Part shown: positions 35,214-42,932 of the stretch, piece after piece
How positions within the stretch are numbered: position 1 is the first letter of the stretch
Layout: the number at the start of each line of letters is the position of its first letter
From: Sporocytophaga sp.
Lineage (GTDB): Bacteria; Bacteroidota; Bacteroidia; Cytophagales; Cytophagaceae
NCBI RefSeq assembly: GCF_017745095.1
Contig: NZ_JAGHZZ010000008.1
Location: 341,847-405,846 of the forward strand
Length of the DNA stretch: 64,000 nucleotides
Reading direction: 5' to 3'
Program-made: the position numbers and the translations under genes
The notes under the pieces: generated by a model
Database searches by the model: none
The model's input: the letters and a program-made list of their open reading frames with translations, nothing else
Told to the model about the DNA's origin: nothing

Positions 35214-36641
35214 ATGAAAAAAAATCTGATTTTCTATACCCTCTTTACCGGCGGCTTTTCTCTGTTAATCTGGTTTTTGCTTAATAACGGGAAACACCTG
35301 GAGGCAGAAAGAATATTACCGCAATTGGCATCGGCTGAAAATAATTCAATCTTCTCAGGTCTCAACAGTAACTTACATAATCCTCTTAGCACATTAATAC
35401 TTCAAATAACTATAATTCTTGTCGTTGCAAGGATATTGGGGTATCTTTTCCAAAAGGCCGGACAACCTTCAGTTGTAGGAGAAATAATCGCCGGGATAGC
35501 ATTAGGTCCATCACTTTTAGGGTTATATTTTCCCGAAGCTTCATCGTTCATTTTCCCTGTAGCTTCGTTAGGCAATATTCAGTTTTTAAGTCAGATCGGA
35601 CTCATTCTGTTTATGTTTATTGTTGGGATGGATATTGACGGAACCACAATAAAGAACCAGGCTCATCAGGCAGTGATCATAAGCCATGCAAGTATTATAT
35701 TTCCTTTTTTTCTTGGAGTTGTAAGTTCATTCTTTCTTTATAGCACATTTGCGCCACCTACAATACCTTTCGTTGCCTTTGCTCTGTTTATGGGAATTGC
35801 CATGAGTATCACTGCTTTTCCGGTATTGGCAAGAATAGTACATGAAAAAGGATTGAGTAAACATCCTATAGGGATGATGTCTCTAACATGTGCTGCAGCA
35901 GATGACGTTACAGCATGGTGCGTACTCGCTGCTGTAATTGCGATCGTAAAAGCCACTTCTGTCCTTTCTGCCCTTCTGACATTAGTTCTTGCTGCTGCTT
36001 ATCTTATATTCATGTTGTATGTAGTAAAACCAGGTCTTAAGAAACTTTTTATTACAAAGGCACAAAATGGAGAAATCAATAAATCATTAACCGGAATAAT
36101 TTTTCTTGTACTCCTCTTATCTTCCTATATCTGTGAACTTATAGGCATACATGCCTTATTCGGAGCATTTATAGCGGGTGTAATTATGCCGGAAGAGCTT
36201 AATCTGAAAAAAATCATTTCCGAAAAAATTGAAGATGTTGCGCTAGTGTTGTTACTCCCTTTATTCTTTGTTTTCACCGGCTTAAGAACACAAGTCAATC
36301 TTTTGAATAATCCTAATTTATGGATCGTTTGCCTGGGTATCATCGTCTTAGCTGTGCTTGGAAAACTTGTGGGCAGTGCTCTAGCTGCAAGGATTACCGG
36401 TCTTTCCTGGAAAAGATCGTTATCTATTGGCGTTTTAATGAATACCAGAGGCCTTATGGAACTTGTTGTTCTTAATATTGGCTACGATCTAGGGGTACTG
36501 AGCACGGAGATCTTTACCATCATGGTGATTATGGCAATCGTTACAACATTTATGACAGGTCCCTTTCTCAATTTTATAACGAAAAACATTCCTGACCACG
36601 AGCTTGTTGAAAATGAGAAAACTGTGAATTCCATAGTTTGA
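35214..36641 (+). CDS. CPA2-family cation:proton antiporter
   Basis: A 475-residue membrane antiporter of the Na+/H+ exchanger (CPA2, KefB/YjbB-like) superfamily with about 12-13 hydrophobic segments. The motif GEIIAGIALGPSLLG (about 90-104) and the ion-binding segment CAAADDVTAWC (about 226-236, with adjacent Asp residues) support proton-coupled exchange. An extra N-terminal hydrophobic helix with a polar stretch precedes the core. There is no TrkA-N/RCK nucleotide-binding tail, so control by NAD or glutathione is not expected. It is followed 58 bp later by the Cys-rich copper protein on the same strand. The transported ion is unknown. Confidence 0.9.
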   Translation: MKKNLIFYTLFTGGFSLLIWFLLNNGKHLEAERILPQLASAENNSIFSGLNSNLHNPLSTLILQITIILVVARILGYLFQKAGQPSVVGEIIAGIALGPSLLGLYFPEASSFIFPVASLGNIQFLSQIGLILFMFIVGMDIDGTTIKNQAHQAVIISHASIIFPFFLGVVSSFFLYSTFAPPTIPFVAFALFMGIAMSITAFPVLARIVHEKGLSKHPIGMMSLTCAAADDVTAWCVLAAVIAIVKATSVLSALLTLVLAAAYLIFMLYVVKPGLKKLFITKAQNGEINKSLTGIIFLVLLLSSYICELIGIHALFGAFIAGVIMPEELNLKKIISEKIEDVALVLLLPLFFVFTGLRTQVNLLNNPNLWIVCLGIIVLAVLGKLVGSALAARITGLSWKRSLSIGVLMNTRGLMELVVLNIGYDLGVLSTEIFTIMVIMAIVTTFMTGPFLNFITKNIPDHELVENEKTVNSIV

Positions 36642-36699
36642 AGTAGGAATAACAATAGCAGCATCAAGCCAGTTTTACTGATAACCAAGAAAACAAAAT

Positions 36700-37038
36700 A
36701 TGGTTAGTCAGGATGAACTTATAGAGATACTTTCAGCATGTTCAATAGTATGTAAAAAATGTGCAGCAGCATGTTTAATGGAAAATAACTTTGAAAAATA
36801 TTCCATTTGTGCCAAACTTACTCTTGACTGCGCTGGAATTACAAATATTACAGGGGAATTATCGGTAAGAGGATCTGTAGTTCTTGACAAACAACTGGAG
36901 GTATGCATTGAGATCTGCAGGCTCTGTGCTGCTGAGTGTGAAAAACATCCTGAGATTTCACTTTGCAAAAGCTGTGCTGAGGCTTGTCATGAATGTCAGG
37001 TGACCTGCGAAAGCTATGCACATCAACACTCACTATAG
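36700..37038 (+). CDS. Cys-rich four-helix-bundle copper-binding protein (Csp/DUF326-like)
   Basis: A 112-residue protein with about 15 Cys residues arranged on predicted helices: CxxxCxxCxxxC at residues 14-25, two more near 37 and 44, then CxxxCxxCxxxC and a final CxxCxxxCxxCxxxxC cluster. This matches copper storage proteins, which line the inside of a four-helix bundle with Cys to hold many Cu(I) ions. The N-terminus lacks a signal peptide, so it is the cytosolic type. It follows the antiporter. A storage or buffering role for Cu(I) is a family-based inference. Confidence 0.88.
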   Translation: MVSQDELIEILSACSIVCKKCAAACLMENNFEKYSICAKLTLDCAGITNITGELSVRGSVVLDKQLEVCIEICRLCAAECEKHPEISLCKSCAEACHECQVTCESYAHQHSL

Positions 37039-37169
37039 AATACTTTTTATTTTCATATTTTACCCCACGAAGATTTCCCGTTTTCAAAAAAACCTCTTTT
37101 ATTTAGGTGAAACAAGTGTTGGATTCTGTCGTTTCAGAATAAACCAAATTGACTCTGGATTAATCACCT

Positions 37170-37541
37170 ATGAAAAAATACTTTTCCAAAGATGTACTTC
37201 TAAACTATCTGTATAGTATTCTTTCAGGAAGGCTACTTGGATTTGTAGTCGGGACCTGGGCAAGTACATTAGTTTCTCATTTCTTTGAAACCAAAAGCTT
37301 TAAAAACCTTTGGGGACTGAGAGCCAAGAAAACAATCATCAGCAAATCAGCTTTTTCCGAGCTTGAATGGGTTGCATCTATACTAATAGGTTTTATTGTA
37401 TTCGAAATATTTGAAAAAATTCTTAAAGAAAAATTCCAAACTCATGGACCAGTATACTACCGCAATACCATGGCTTACCTGGAAGAAAAAGGTGTATTAC
37501 AAAAAGTAAGGGAAGTAAAACAGAAGATCTTAAAAAAATAA
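37170..37541 (+). CDS. Hypothetical membrane protein
   Basis: A 123-residue protein with two hydrophobic segments (about 12-37, SILSGRLLGFVVGTWASTLVSHFF, and 67-85, WVASILIGFIVFEIFEKILK) and basic ends. Not recognised. The N-terminal MKKYFSKDVLLNYLY and the Lys-rich C-terminus (VREVKQKILKK) fit an inner-membrane protein. It lies 131 bp downstream of the copper-binding protein on the same strand but with a gap large enough for its own promoter. It is followed by a convergent-gene terminator. Confidence 0.6.
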   Translation: MKKYFSKDVLLNYLYSILSGRLLGFVVGTWASTLVSHFFETKSFKNLWGLRAKKTIISKSAFSELEWVASILIGFIVFEIFEKILKEKFQTHGPVYYRNTMAYLEEKGVLQKVREVKQKILKK

Positions 37542-37555
37542 TTCTGAGATAAAAA

Positions 37556-37585
37556 AAAGGGCAAGGCTTTAAAACCCTGCCCTTT
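37556..37585. terminator. Terminator between convergent genes
   Basis: AAAGGGCAAGG pairs with CCCTGCCCTTT with one mismatch, and flanking A/T runs give U-tracts on both strands. It sits between the 123-residue membrane protein gene (+) and the FkbM gene (-). Confidence 0.75.
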
Positions 37586-37606
37586 CGCTTTCGACTATTT
37601 CATATG

Positions 37607-38371
37607 CTAATGCATAAAAATAAAGTTTGTAGCTTTATGTACCTCCTGATCAAAATCAACCAGGTCATTACCTTCAACAATTTTTGCCTTGTATCCGAGT
37701 CCGCATAATACTTCCATACTTTTGGTTCTATTTTCGTTTTCGCCCAATTCACAATAGATAACGGGCTTGTGTTTGTCTAATATCTCGCGAGCTCCTTCAA
37801 GAACTGCCCATTCAAAGTGCTCAACATCCAGCTTAATAGCCACAATGTCTTGAGAAGCATCTTTGAGATGTTTGATACTATCCAGTTTTCTAAGTGGCAC
37901 TGAAAAGGTTTCCCCCTCACTGCTTTTCGGAATAGCATCATGGATTACGTGACATAATCCTTGCATCTTTACAGAATTTACAACAGGCATCACCATGTCA
38001 ATTTCACTATCTTCATTTCCCAAAGCCATTGGAAACACTTCAACATTATCAAGTTTAAACAACTCGATATTCTGATTCAACGTTCCCAGATTATATGGTA
38101 TCGGCTCAAATGAATAAACAGTAGATTCTGGAAATTTTTTAGCAAGTGTTACTGTCATGAGTCCGATATTAGCACCTATATCCAGTATAATTCCATCCTT
38201 AGGGATAAGCTTGATAAAGTGTAGAAAATCTTTCTCCGCTTTGTCTACCCTTAGTGAATAGATTTTATACAAGGAAAACAGGTGTAAATAATATCTGAAT
38301 CCCAGTAGTTTTTGAAGATAAGCTTTAATAACCCTTTTCATCAACCCTCCTTTCATTAAAACTCTCATCAT
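37607..38371 (-). CDS. FkbM-family methyltransferase
   Basis: A 254-residue SAM-dependent methyltransferase. The SAM-binding motif GIILDIGANIGLMTVTLAKKFP and the following VYSFEPIPYNLGTLNQNIEL (about 78-114) are classic for the FkbM domain, and AIKLDVEHFEWAVLEGA (about 178-194) follows. The first residues MMRVLMKGGLMK contain several possible start Mets (residues 1, 2, 6 and 11), so the exact start is uncertain. FkbM enzymes O-methylate small molecules or sugars. It is not adjacent to biosynthetic genes, so the substrate is unknown. Confidence 0.85.
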   Translation of the reverse strand: MMRVLMKGGLMKRVIKAYLQKLLGFRYYLHLFSLYKIYSLRVDKAEKDFLHFIKLIPKDGIILDIGANIGLMTVTLAKKFPESTVYSFEPIPYNLGTLNQNIELFKLDNVEVFPMALGNEDSEIDMVMPVVNSVKMQGLCHVIHDAIPKSSEGETFSVPLRKLDSIKHLKDASQDIVAIKLDVEHFEWAVLEGAREILDKHKPVIYCELGENENRTKSMEVLCGLGYKAKIVEGNDLVDFDQEVHKATNFIFMH

Positions 38372-38546
38372 TAATAATAAGAATATTAAAATACCATTTG
38401 TTAAATAGGGTAAAGGATGAAGTTCAGTTTTTCTAATTGAAGTTTAAAAAGATTTAAAAATAACTTCCTAGCAACCTGGTAATGAACAAATTAAAATCAG
38501 ATTAAAATAAATATTTCAACTAACAATCTATGTTACTTTAATGTTA

Positions 38547-39527
38547 TCAGCGCATTTCATTGGTAAGGCTTTGCCTTAGATCAAAGAGTAACCAATCTCC
38601 CGCCTTGACCTTAGATCCCTCGTTTTTTATAAGGTTTAAAAAATCATTTACACCTACCGGCTCATTTCCATTTCCATGAATCAACACAATACTTCCATTA
38701 TACGCTTTCTGTCCCTTAGCAAGCCAGGCGTCTGTACCAATAGGCAAAAGACCAAATGCTGTTACTTTTTCATATAGTTTTTTATCCGAAACAAGACCAG
38801 GAAATCTAAACATACAGGAAGGTATCAATCCCTCTTCGATCATTTCCCTTTCTGTATCGAGTATTTCTTCACTTATGTTTGTGTTTTTCTCTAATAGAAA
38901 ATTTTCCTTAAGCGGTTCATTTACATTTACCCTATGATGAAAGCTATGGTTAATCCATTCAACTGTGATCTTCTTCTCTCTTACCAACCCTTTAAGCCAT
39001 TCAAGATCTTCATGGTGTTTTTCCATCCACAAACCAGAGACAGAAATAGCTAGGGGAACAGGATGATCAAACTTTTCAAATTCTGATATTATTGAAGTAA
39101 AAATTCTTTTATCAAGAGGTCTATGAGATGGACAAAGATCGATGGTAAGATCAATACCTTTCTGGTCGGGCATTACGTGAGTAATACCAGCATCCTGAAG
39201 ATTGCTGCTATTATTAATTGAACTATTGATTAACCTGATATATGGAGAATTTTTAAATTCAGAATTCACCTCTTCCCATGTGATCTTTTGAGAGAATCTC
39301 TTCCGAGCTGCGATTATGTCTGTATTCAGAGTATTGGGATCGACTATTAAAAAATGTTCTTTCCTATCCCGAATAAATTTTCTCAGGATGAGTTTCTTTT
39401 CTGATTTTAAACCATCTATATAAACAGCAAAGTAAACCTGATATTTCTCCGGCCAGCTATTTTCATACCTGACTGAGGATAAACATACAGAAACGAGTAA
39501 GAGACAAATGAAGATTTTAAGCACCAT
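38547..39527 (-). CDS. Polysaccharide deacetylase-family protein
   Basis: A 326-residue secreted or envelope protein with a signal-like N-terminus (MVLKIFICLLLVSVCLSSVRY). The NodB-like deacetylase fold is suggested by GIDLTIDLCPSHRPLDKR (metal-binding Asp region near 125), and the metal ligands HSFHHRVNVNE (near 201-211). Later MFRFPGLVSDKKLYEKVTAFG and LIHGNGNEPVGVNDF resemble the Arg and His motifs of the fold. It would deacetylate N-acetylated glycans in the periplasm or cell wall, but the substrate is not determined. The upstream terminator belongs to the TPR gene. Confidence 0.75.
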   Translation of the reverse strand: MVLKIFICLLLVSVCLSSVRYENSWPEKYQVYFAVYIDGLKSEKKLILRKFIRDRKEHFLIVDPNTLNTDIIAARKRFSQKITWEEVNSEFKNSPYIRLINSSINNSSNLQDAGITHVMPDQKGIDLTIDLCPSHRPLDKRIFTSIISEFEKFDHPVPLAISVSGLWMEKHHEDLEWLKGLVREKKITVEWINHSFHHRVNVNEPLKENFLLEKNTNISEEILDTEREMIEEGLIPSCMFRFPGLVSDKKLYEKVTAFGLLPIGTDAWLAKGQKAYNGSIVLIHGNGNEPVGVNDFLNLIKNEGSKVKAGDWLLFDLRQSLTNEMR

Positions 39528-39586
39528 ATCTGAAATTTATAAATATACACTTCAGACAAAATGATGTTTATTATATGCTGAAACAA

Positions 39587-39611
39587 AAAGAGGCGGATTA
39601 ACCGCCTCTTT
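39587..39611 (-). terminator. Terminator of the TPR gene
   Basis: AAAGAGGCGG at 39587-39596 pairs with CCGCCTCTTT at 39602-39611; on the minus strand this is followed by TTGTTT. It lies just past the TPR gene stop. Confidence 0.85.
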
Positions 39612-39631
39612 GCATTATAATTTATTAGTGA

Positions 39632-41191
39632 TTATTTACCGCATATAGATTTAACCAAATCAGCCGCTTCTTTATCTCCAAGTTCTACCGCTTTCTTAGC
39701 ATCAACACATGCACTTTCGTCTCCAAGTTGCTCTTTGGCAACAGCCCTGTTATGAAATGCCTCACCATCTTTCGGATTTAATTCTATTGCTTTTGTAAAA
39801 TCTGATAAAGCTTCCTGATCTTTCTTTAACTGAAGATTAAACAATCCTCTGTTGAAATATGCCTGACTGTTATTTGGAAACTTTTCTATGATGTTGTTAT
39901 ACTCCGAAACAGCTAATTTTACATCTCCGGATAAAAATCTTGAATGAGCTTTTTCGAAATAAGCATCATTAAACTTAGGATCAAGTTCAATAGCTTTATT
40001 ATAATCAGCAATAGCTGCAGTAAAATCTTTCAATTCTCTCTTGCAATTACCTCTGTTAAAATAGCTTACTTTATCATTAGGATCCAACTCTATAACTTTA
40101 TCATAATCTGCTGAGGCTTCAGCATATCGATACAGAGCACTCTTTGCAAACCCGCGATAGAAAAAGGCATAATTGTATTTAGGATACAGTTCCACTGTTT
40201 TAGTAAAATCAGTTATAGCCTCTTCATATTTTCCGTATTCATTTCTTGCTAAACCTCTTTGATAATATGCCTGGAAATTCTGAGGATCTTTGGATATCAC
40301 TTTGGTGAAGTCTGCAATGGCATCAGAATATCTGCTATAGAGATAATATTCATGACCTCTATGTATAAGCGCTTCCACTTTAGAGGAGTCTTGCTTTAAA
40401 GCTGCAGTAAAATCTTCAATCGCTTCAGACCTCATACCACTTTTGCTTTCAGCTATCCCCTTTTTAATATACGCCTCTGTATAGTCTGGTTTAAGACGAA
40501 TACAATTATTGAAATCTTCTATTGCGCCCTCAATATCACCTAATTCAGACTTTGCTATCGCAGATACATAATAGGCTTCATAGCTCTCTTTATCATTCTT
40601 TGATAAAGTTTCCGCTTTTTGCAAGGCCGACATATAATTACCCTTTTTCAGCTCTTCCAAAGCTTCCTTTTTTAAATCAGTGAGCTGTTTAGAGCTTAAA
40701 TAACCCTTCCAATATGTAAAACTGATATAATCAAGATTATCACCACCAGTAGCCAAAGATTTCTTATCGTCTGATATATTATCAAAGCGAAGTACTATAT
40801 ATTCTTCTCCTCCTCTTAGTCTTGCTACATAATAACTCTGGCTCTTAATCTCTTTAAGTGAAACCAATGCTTTTCCCGCTGAATAGATCTTCTGTATTTC
40901 AGCGAAAGATATGGAAGCAGGGCTAGCGATCTCCGCTACTACAAATGAAGTCTGATTTTTACTTGTAAAGTTTAGCTTAAAAGCAGGTAGGTCAATACTA
41001 TCAGTAAGATTTACAAGGTCTTTTTCAGAATCGCTGTCCGATAAAAACTTCTGTTTATCGTTCTTGAAGTCCCAAGCAGCTGCACTTTTACCTTGCATAT
41101 TATAAATTTTCCCTTCATAAGATGGTACTTGAGCCAATGCACAAAAGGAGCTTAAACTAGCAATTGCTGCAATTATGGATAATTTAGTCAT
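39632..41191 (-). CDS. Secreted TPR-repeat protein
   Basis: A 519-residue protein from the preferred ATG at 41191, which gives a signal peptide MTKLSIIAAIASLSSFCALAQ. A longer frame to 41281 adds a hydrophobic but unlikely N-terminus. Residues ~20-170 are a non-repeat domain. From about 185 to 500 there are roughly nine to ten tetratricopeptide repeats with the 34-residue pattern (for example NFQAYYQRGLARNEYGKYEEAITDFTK and NPKDGEAFHNRAVAKEQLGD). TPR arrays assemble protein complexes, so this is probably a periplasmic scaffold. It has its own terminator. Confidence 0.88.
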   Translation of the reverse strand: MTKLSIIAAIASLSSFCALAQVPSYEGKIYNMQGKSAAAWDFKNDKQKFLSDSDSEKDLVNLTDSIDLPAFKLNFTSKNQTSFVVAEIASPASISFAEIQKIYSAGKALVSLKEIKSQSYYVARLRGGEEYIVLRFDNISDDKKSLATGGDNLDYISFTYWKGYLSSKQLTDLKKEALEELKKGNYMSALQKAETLSKNDKESYEAYYVSAIAKSELGDIEGAIEDFNNCIRLKPDYTEAYIKKGIAESKSGMRSEAIEDFTAALKQDSSKVEALIHRGHEYYLYSRYSDAIADFTKVISKDPQNFQAYYQRGLARNEYGKYEEAITDFTKTVELYPKYNYAFFYRGFAKSALYRYAEASADYDKVIELDPNDKVSYFNRGNCKRELKDFTAAIADYNKAIELDPKFNDAYFEKAHSRFLSGDVKLAVSEYNNIIEKFPNNSQAYFNRGLFNLQLKKDQEALSDFTKAIELNPKDGEAFHNRAVAKEQLGDESACVDAKKAVELGDKEAADLVKSICGK

Positions 41192-41438
41192 AAATTTGTA
41201 CTTAATTAAGCAATGTGAAAAAGTTTTTAACAGTTTGAAAATTAAGAAGAAATTCTGGTACTTAAAACAAATAATATTCAAAATACTTCTATAATACTTA
41301 TGTGAGAGATGCCTATTAAAGAACGCAGAACAATTTTCCCTCCATACAGTTTGGCAACATATCTCTCATTTATAAATAGTAGATATCCATTCTTAAAATC
41401 TATTTGATTGTCATCCAAAACAGCCATCATTAAAGACT

Positions 41439-42275
41439 TTGACTATGAGTAATCTGTTTGATCAAGTCTCATCCAATTGCAGCAAAGATCTATCTAAGAC
41501 TTACAGATCTGGTTTCTCCATTGGGATACAAGCTTTAAGCCACCAATTAAGGGAAAGCATATATAGCATCTATGCCTTCGCGACTTTAGCAGAAGAAATA
41601 GTAAACAGCCTTGAAAACAGAGACAAAAAAGAATTACTTTCAGATTATAGTAATGAAACTTATAAAGCTATTGCAAGACGGTTCAGCTTGAATCCTATTC
41701 TCAATAGTTTTCAAATGGTAATAAACAAATTCCGAATTGATACAGCTCTGGTAAGCAAATTTTTAAAAGGTATTGAATTAAAAATCTATCAACTACCAGC
41801 CGATTCTAAACATTTTGAATTATATACCACAGGCGCTACGGAAGCCCTTGGTTTAATGATTTTAAAAGTTCTATGTGATGGCAATCATCAATTATATGAA
41901 ACACTTGAAACACCTGCTAAAAAGTTTTCTTCTGCAATCTTAAAGCTTAATAGGCTAAAGAATTCCTCTAAGCTACATTATAATAGAGGAACATCGATCG
42001 GGATCCATTCTGACTGGCTTTCAGAAGAAATGAAATTAGCTATGGAACTATCTATAGAGGCTGACCTTAAAGTAGTAAAAGAAAACATAAAGAAACTCCC
42101 ACAAGGTAGTCAAAGAGCAATTTATATTGTATTCGCATATTACAATGCTTTATTTAAAAAGATTAAAAAACTTTCATTGGAAAAAATAATAGTGAGCAAA
42201 ATTGGGATTTCATATAACAGAAAATTTATATTAGCCCTTGATTCTTTAATAAAACAGAGGTTGAACTTACTTTAA
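41439..42275 (+). CDS. Degenerate phytoene/squalene-synthase-like protein
   Basis: A 278-residue protein with the fold pattern of Bacteroidota phytoene synthase (CrtB): LSHQLRESIYSIYAF near the start, SLNPILNSFQMVINKFRID, TGATEALGLMILKVLCDG and a basic C-terminal IVSKIGISYNRKFILALDSLIKQ. However, the first Asp-rich motif expected as F-x-R-x-ADEIVD reads FATLAEEIVNS, and the second, expected as a LRDxxxD motif, reads RLKNSSKLHYNRG, so both metal/diphosphate-binding sites are lost. The protein is therefore probably not a working synthase. It precedes idi by 11 bp, so it stays in an isoprenoid context and may be a regulatory or partner subunit. Confidence 0.75.
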   Translation: MTMSNLFDQVSSNCSKDLSKTYRSGFSIGIQALSHQLRESIYSIYAFATLAEEIVNSLENRDKKELLSDYSNETYKAIARRFSLNPILNSFQMVINKFRIDTALVSKFLKGIELKIYQLPADSKHFELYTTGATEALGLMILKVLCDGNHQLYETLETPAKKFSSAILKLNRLKNSSKLHYNRGTSIGIHSDWLSEEMKLAMELSIEADLKVVKENIKKLPQGSQRAIYIVFAYYNALFKKIKKLSLEKIIVSKIGISYNRKFILALDSLIKQRLNLL

Positions 42276-42286
42276 ACTATATCTGC

Positions 42287-42811
42287 TTGACAAATAGCTT
42301 TGTTATATTGGTAGATAAAAATGATTCTGAAAAAGGATTAATGGAAAAGATGGAAGCCCACCAAAAAGGTGAGCTTCACAGAGCTTTCTCTATTTTTATT
42401 TTTAACTCTGCCAATGAACTTCTATTACAAAAAAGGGCAACTTCGAAATATCACTCCGGAGGTTTGTGGACAAATACCTGCTGCAGTCATCCTGCTCCTG
42501 GAACTCTTATTTCCGAAGAGGCGGAGAAAAGGCTTTTTGAAGAAATGGGATTTACCACCAACCTTCATAAAATCTTTTCATTCATATACAAAGCTGAATT
42601 GGATAACGGGCTCACTGAATATGAATTTGACCATGTTTTTGCGGGCAGATTTGATGGCCTTCCCAATATAAATCCTGAAGAAGTTGAAGACTGGAAATTT
42701 GTAAAACTCGAAGAACTGAAACTGGACATTATTGAGCACCCCGAGAGATATACCAAATGGTTTGTGATTTGCTTTCCTAAGATTGAACAATATGTGAACC
42801 AAAAAAGGTAA
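42287..42811 (+). CDS. idi: Isopentenyl-diphosphate delta-isomerase, type I
   Basis: A 174-residue Nudix-fold enzyme interconverting IPP and DMAPP. It has SFVILVDKNDSEKGLMEKMEAHQKGELHRAFSIFIF, the metal/catalytic GGLWTNTCCSHP (active-site Cys in TNTCCSHP), the Nudix-like EEAEKRLFEEMGF, and YEFDHVF near 113-119 with the catalytic Glu. The first codon is TTG (42287); no in-frame ATG fits upstream, and the N-terminus aligns with the usual family start. It lies 11 bp after the degenerate synthase-like gene, implying translation from the same message. Confidence 0.93.
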   Translation: MTNSFVILVDKNDSEKGLMEKMEAHQKGELHRAFSIFIFNSANELLLQKRATSKYHSGGLWTNTCCSHPAPGTLISEEAEKRLFEEMGFTTNLHKIFSFIYKAELDNGLTEYEFDHVFAGRFDGLPNINPEEVEDWKFVKLEELKLDIIEHPERYTKWFVICFPKIEQYVNQKR

Positions 42812-42932
42812 TTACTGTACGCCGGAAATTAATTCTTCATTTTTTTAAACATTTCCTCATGATAAGTGTTATGCTTAGTTCTTCTATATATAGAGAACCA
42901 CAATCAATTTATTTATCCAGTAAAATACTTTT

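Noticed and set aside
41192..41281. Longer N-terminus of the TPR protein
   Set aside because: The extra residues are not signal-like, while the ATG at 41191 gives a clean signal peptide.
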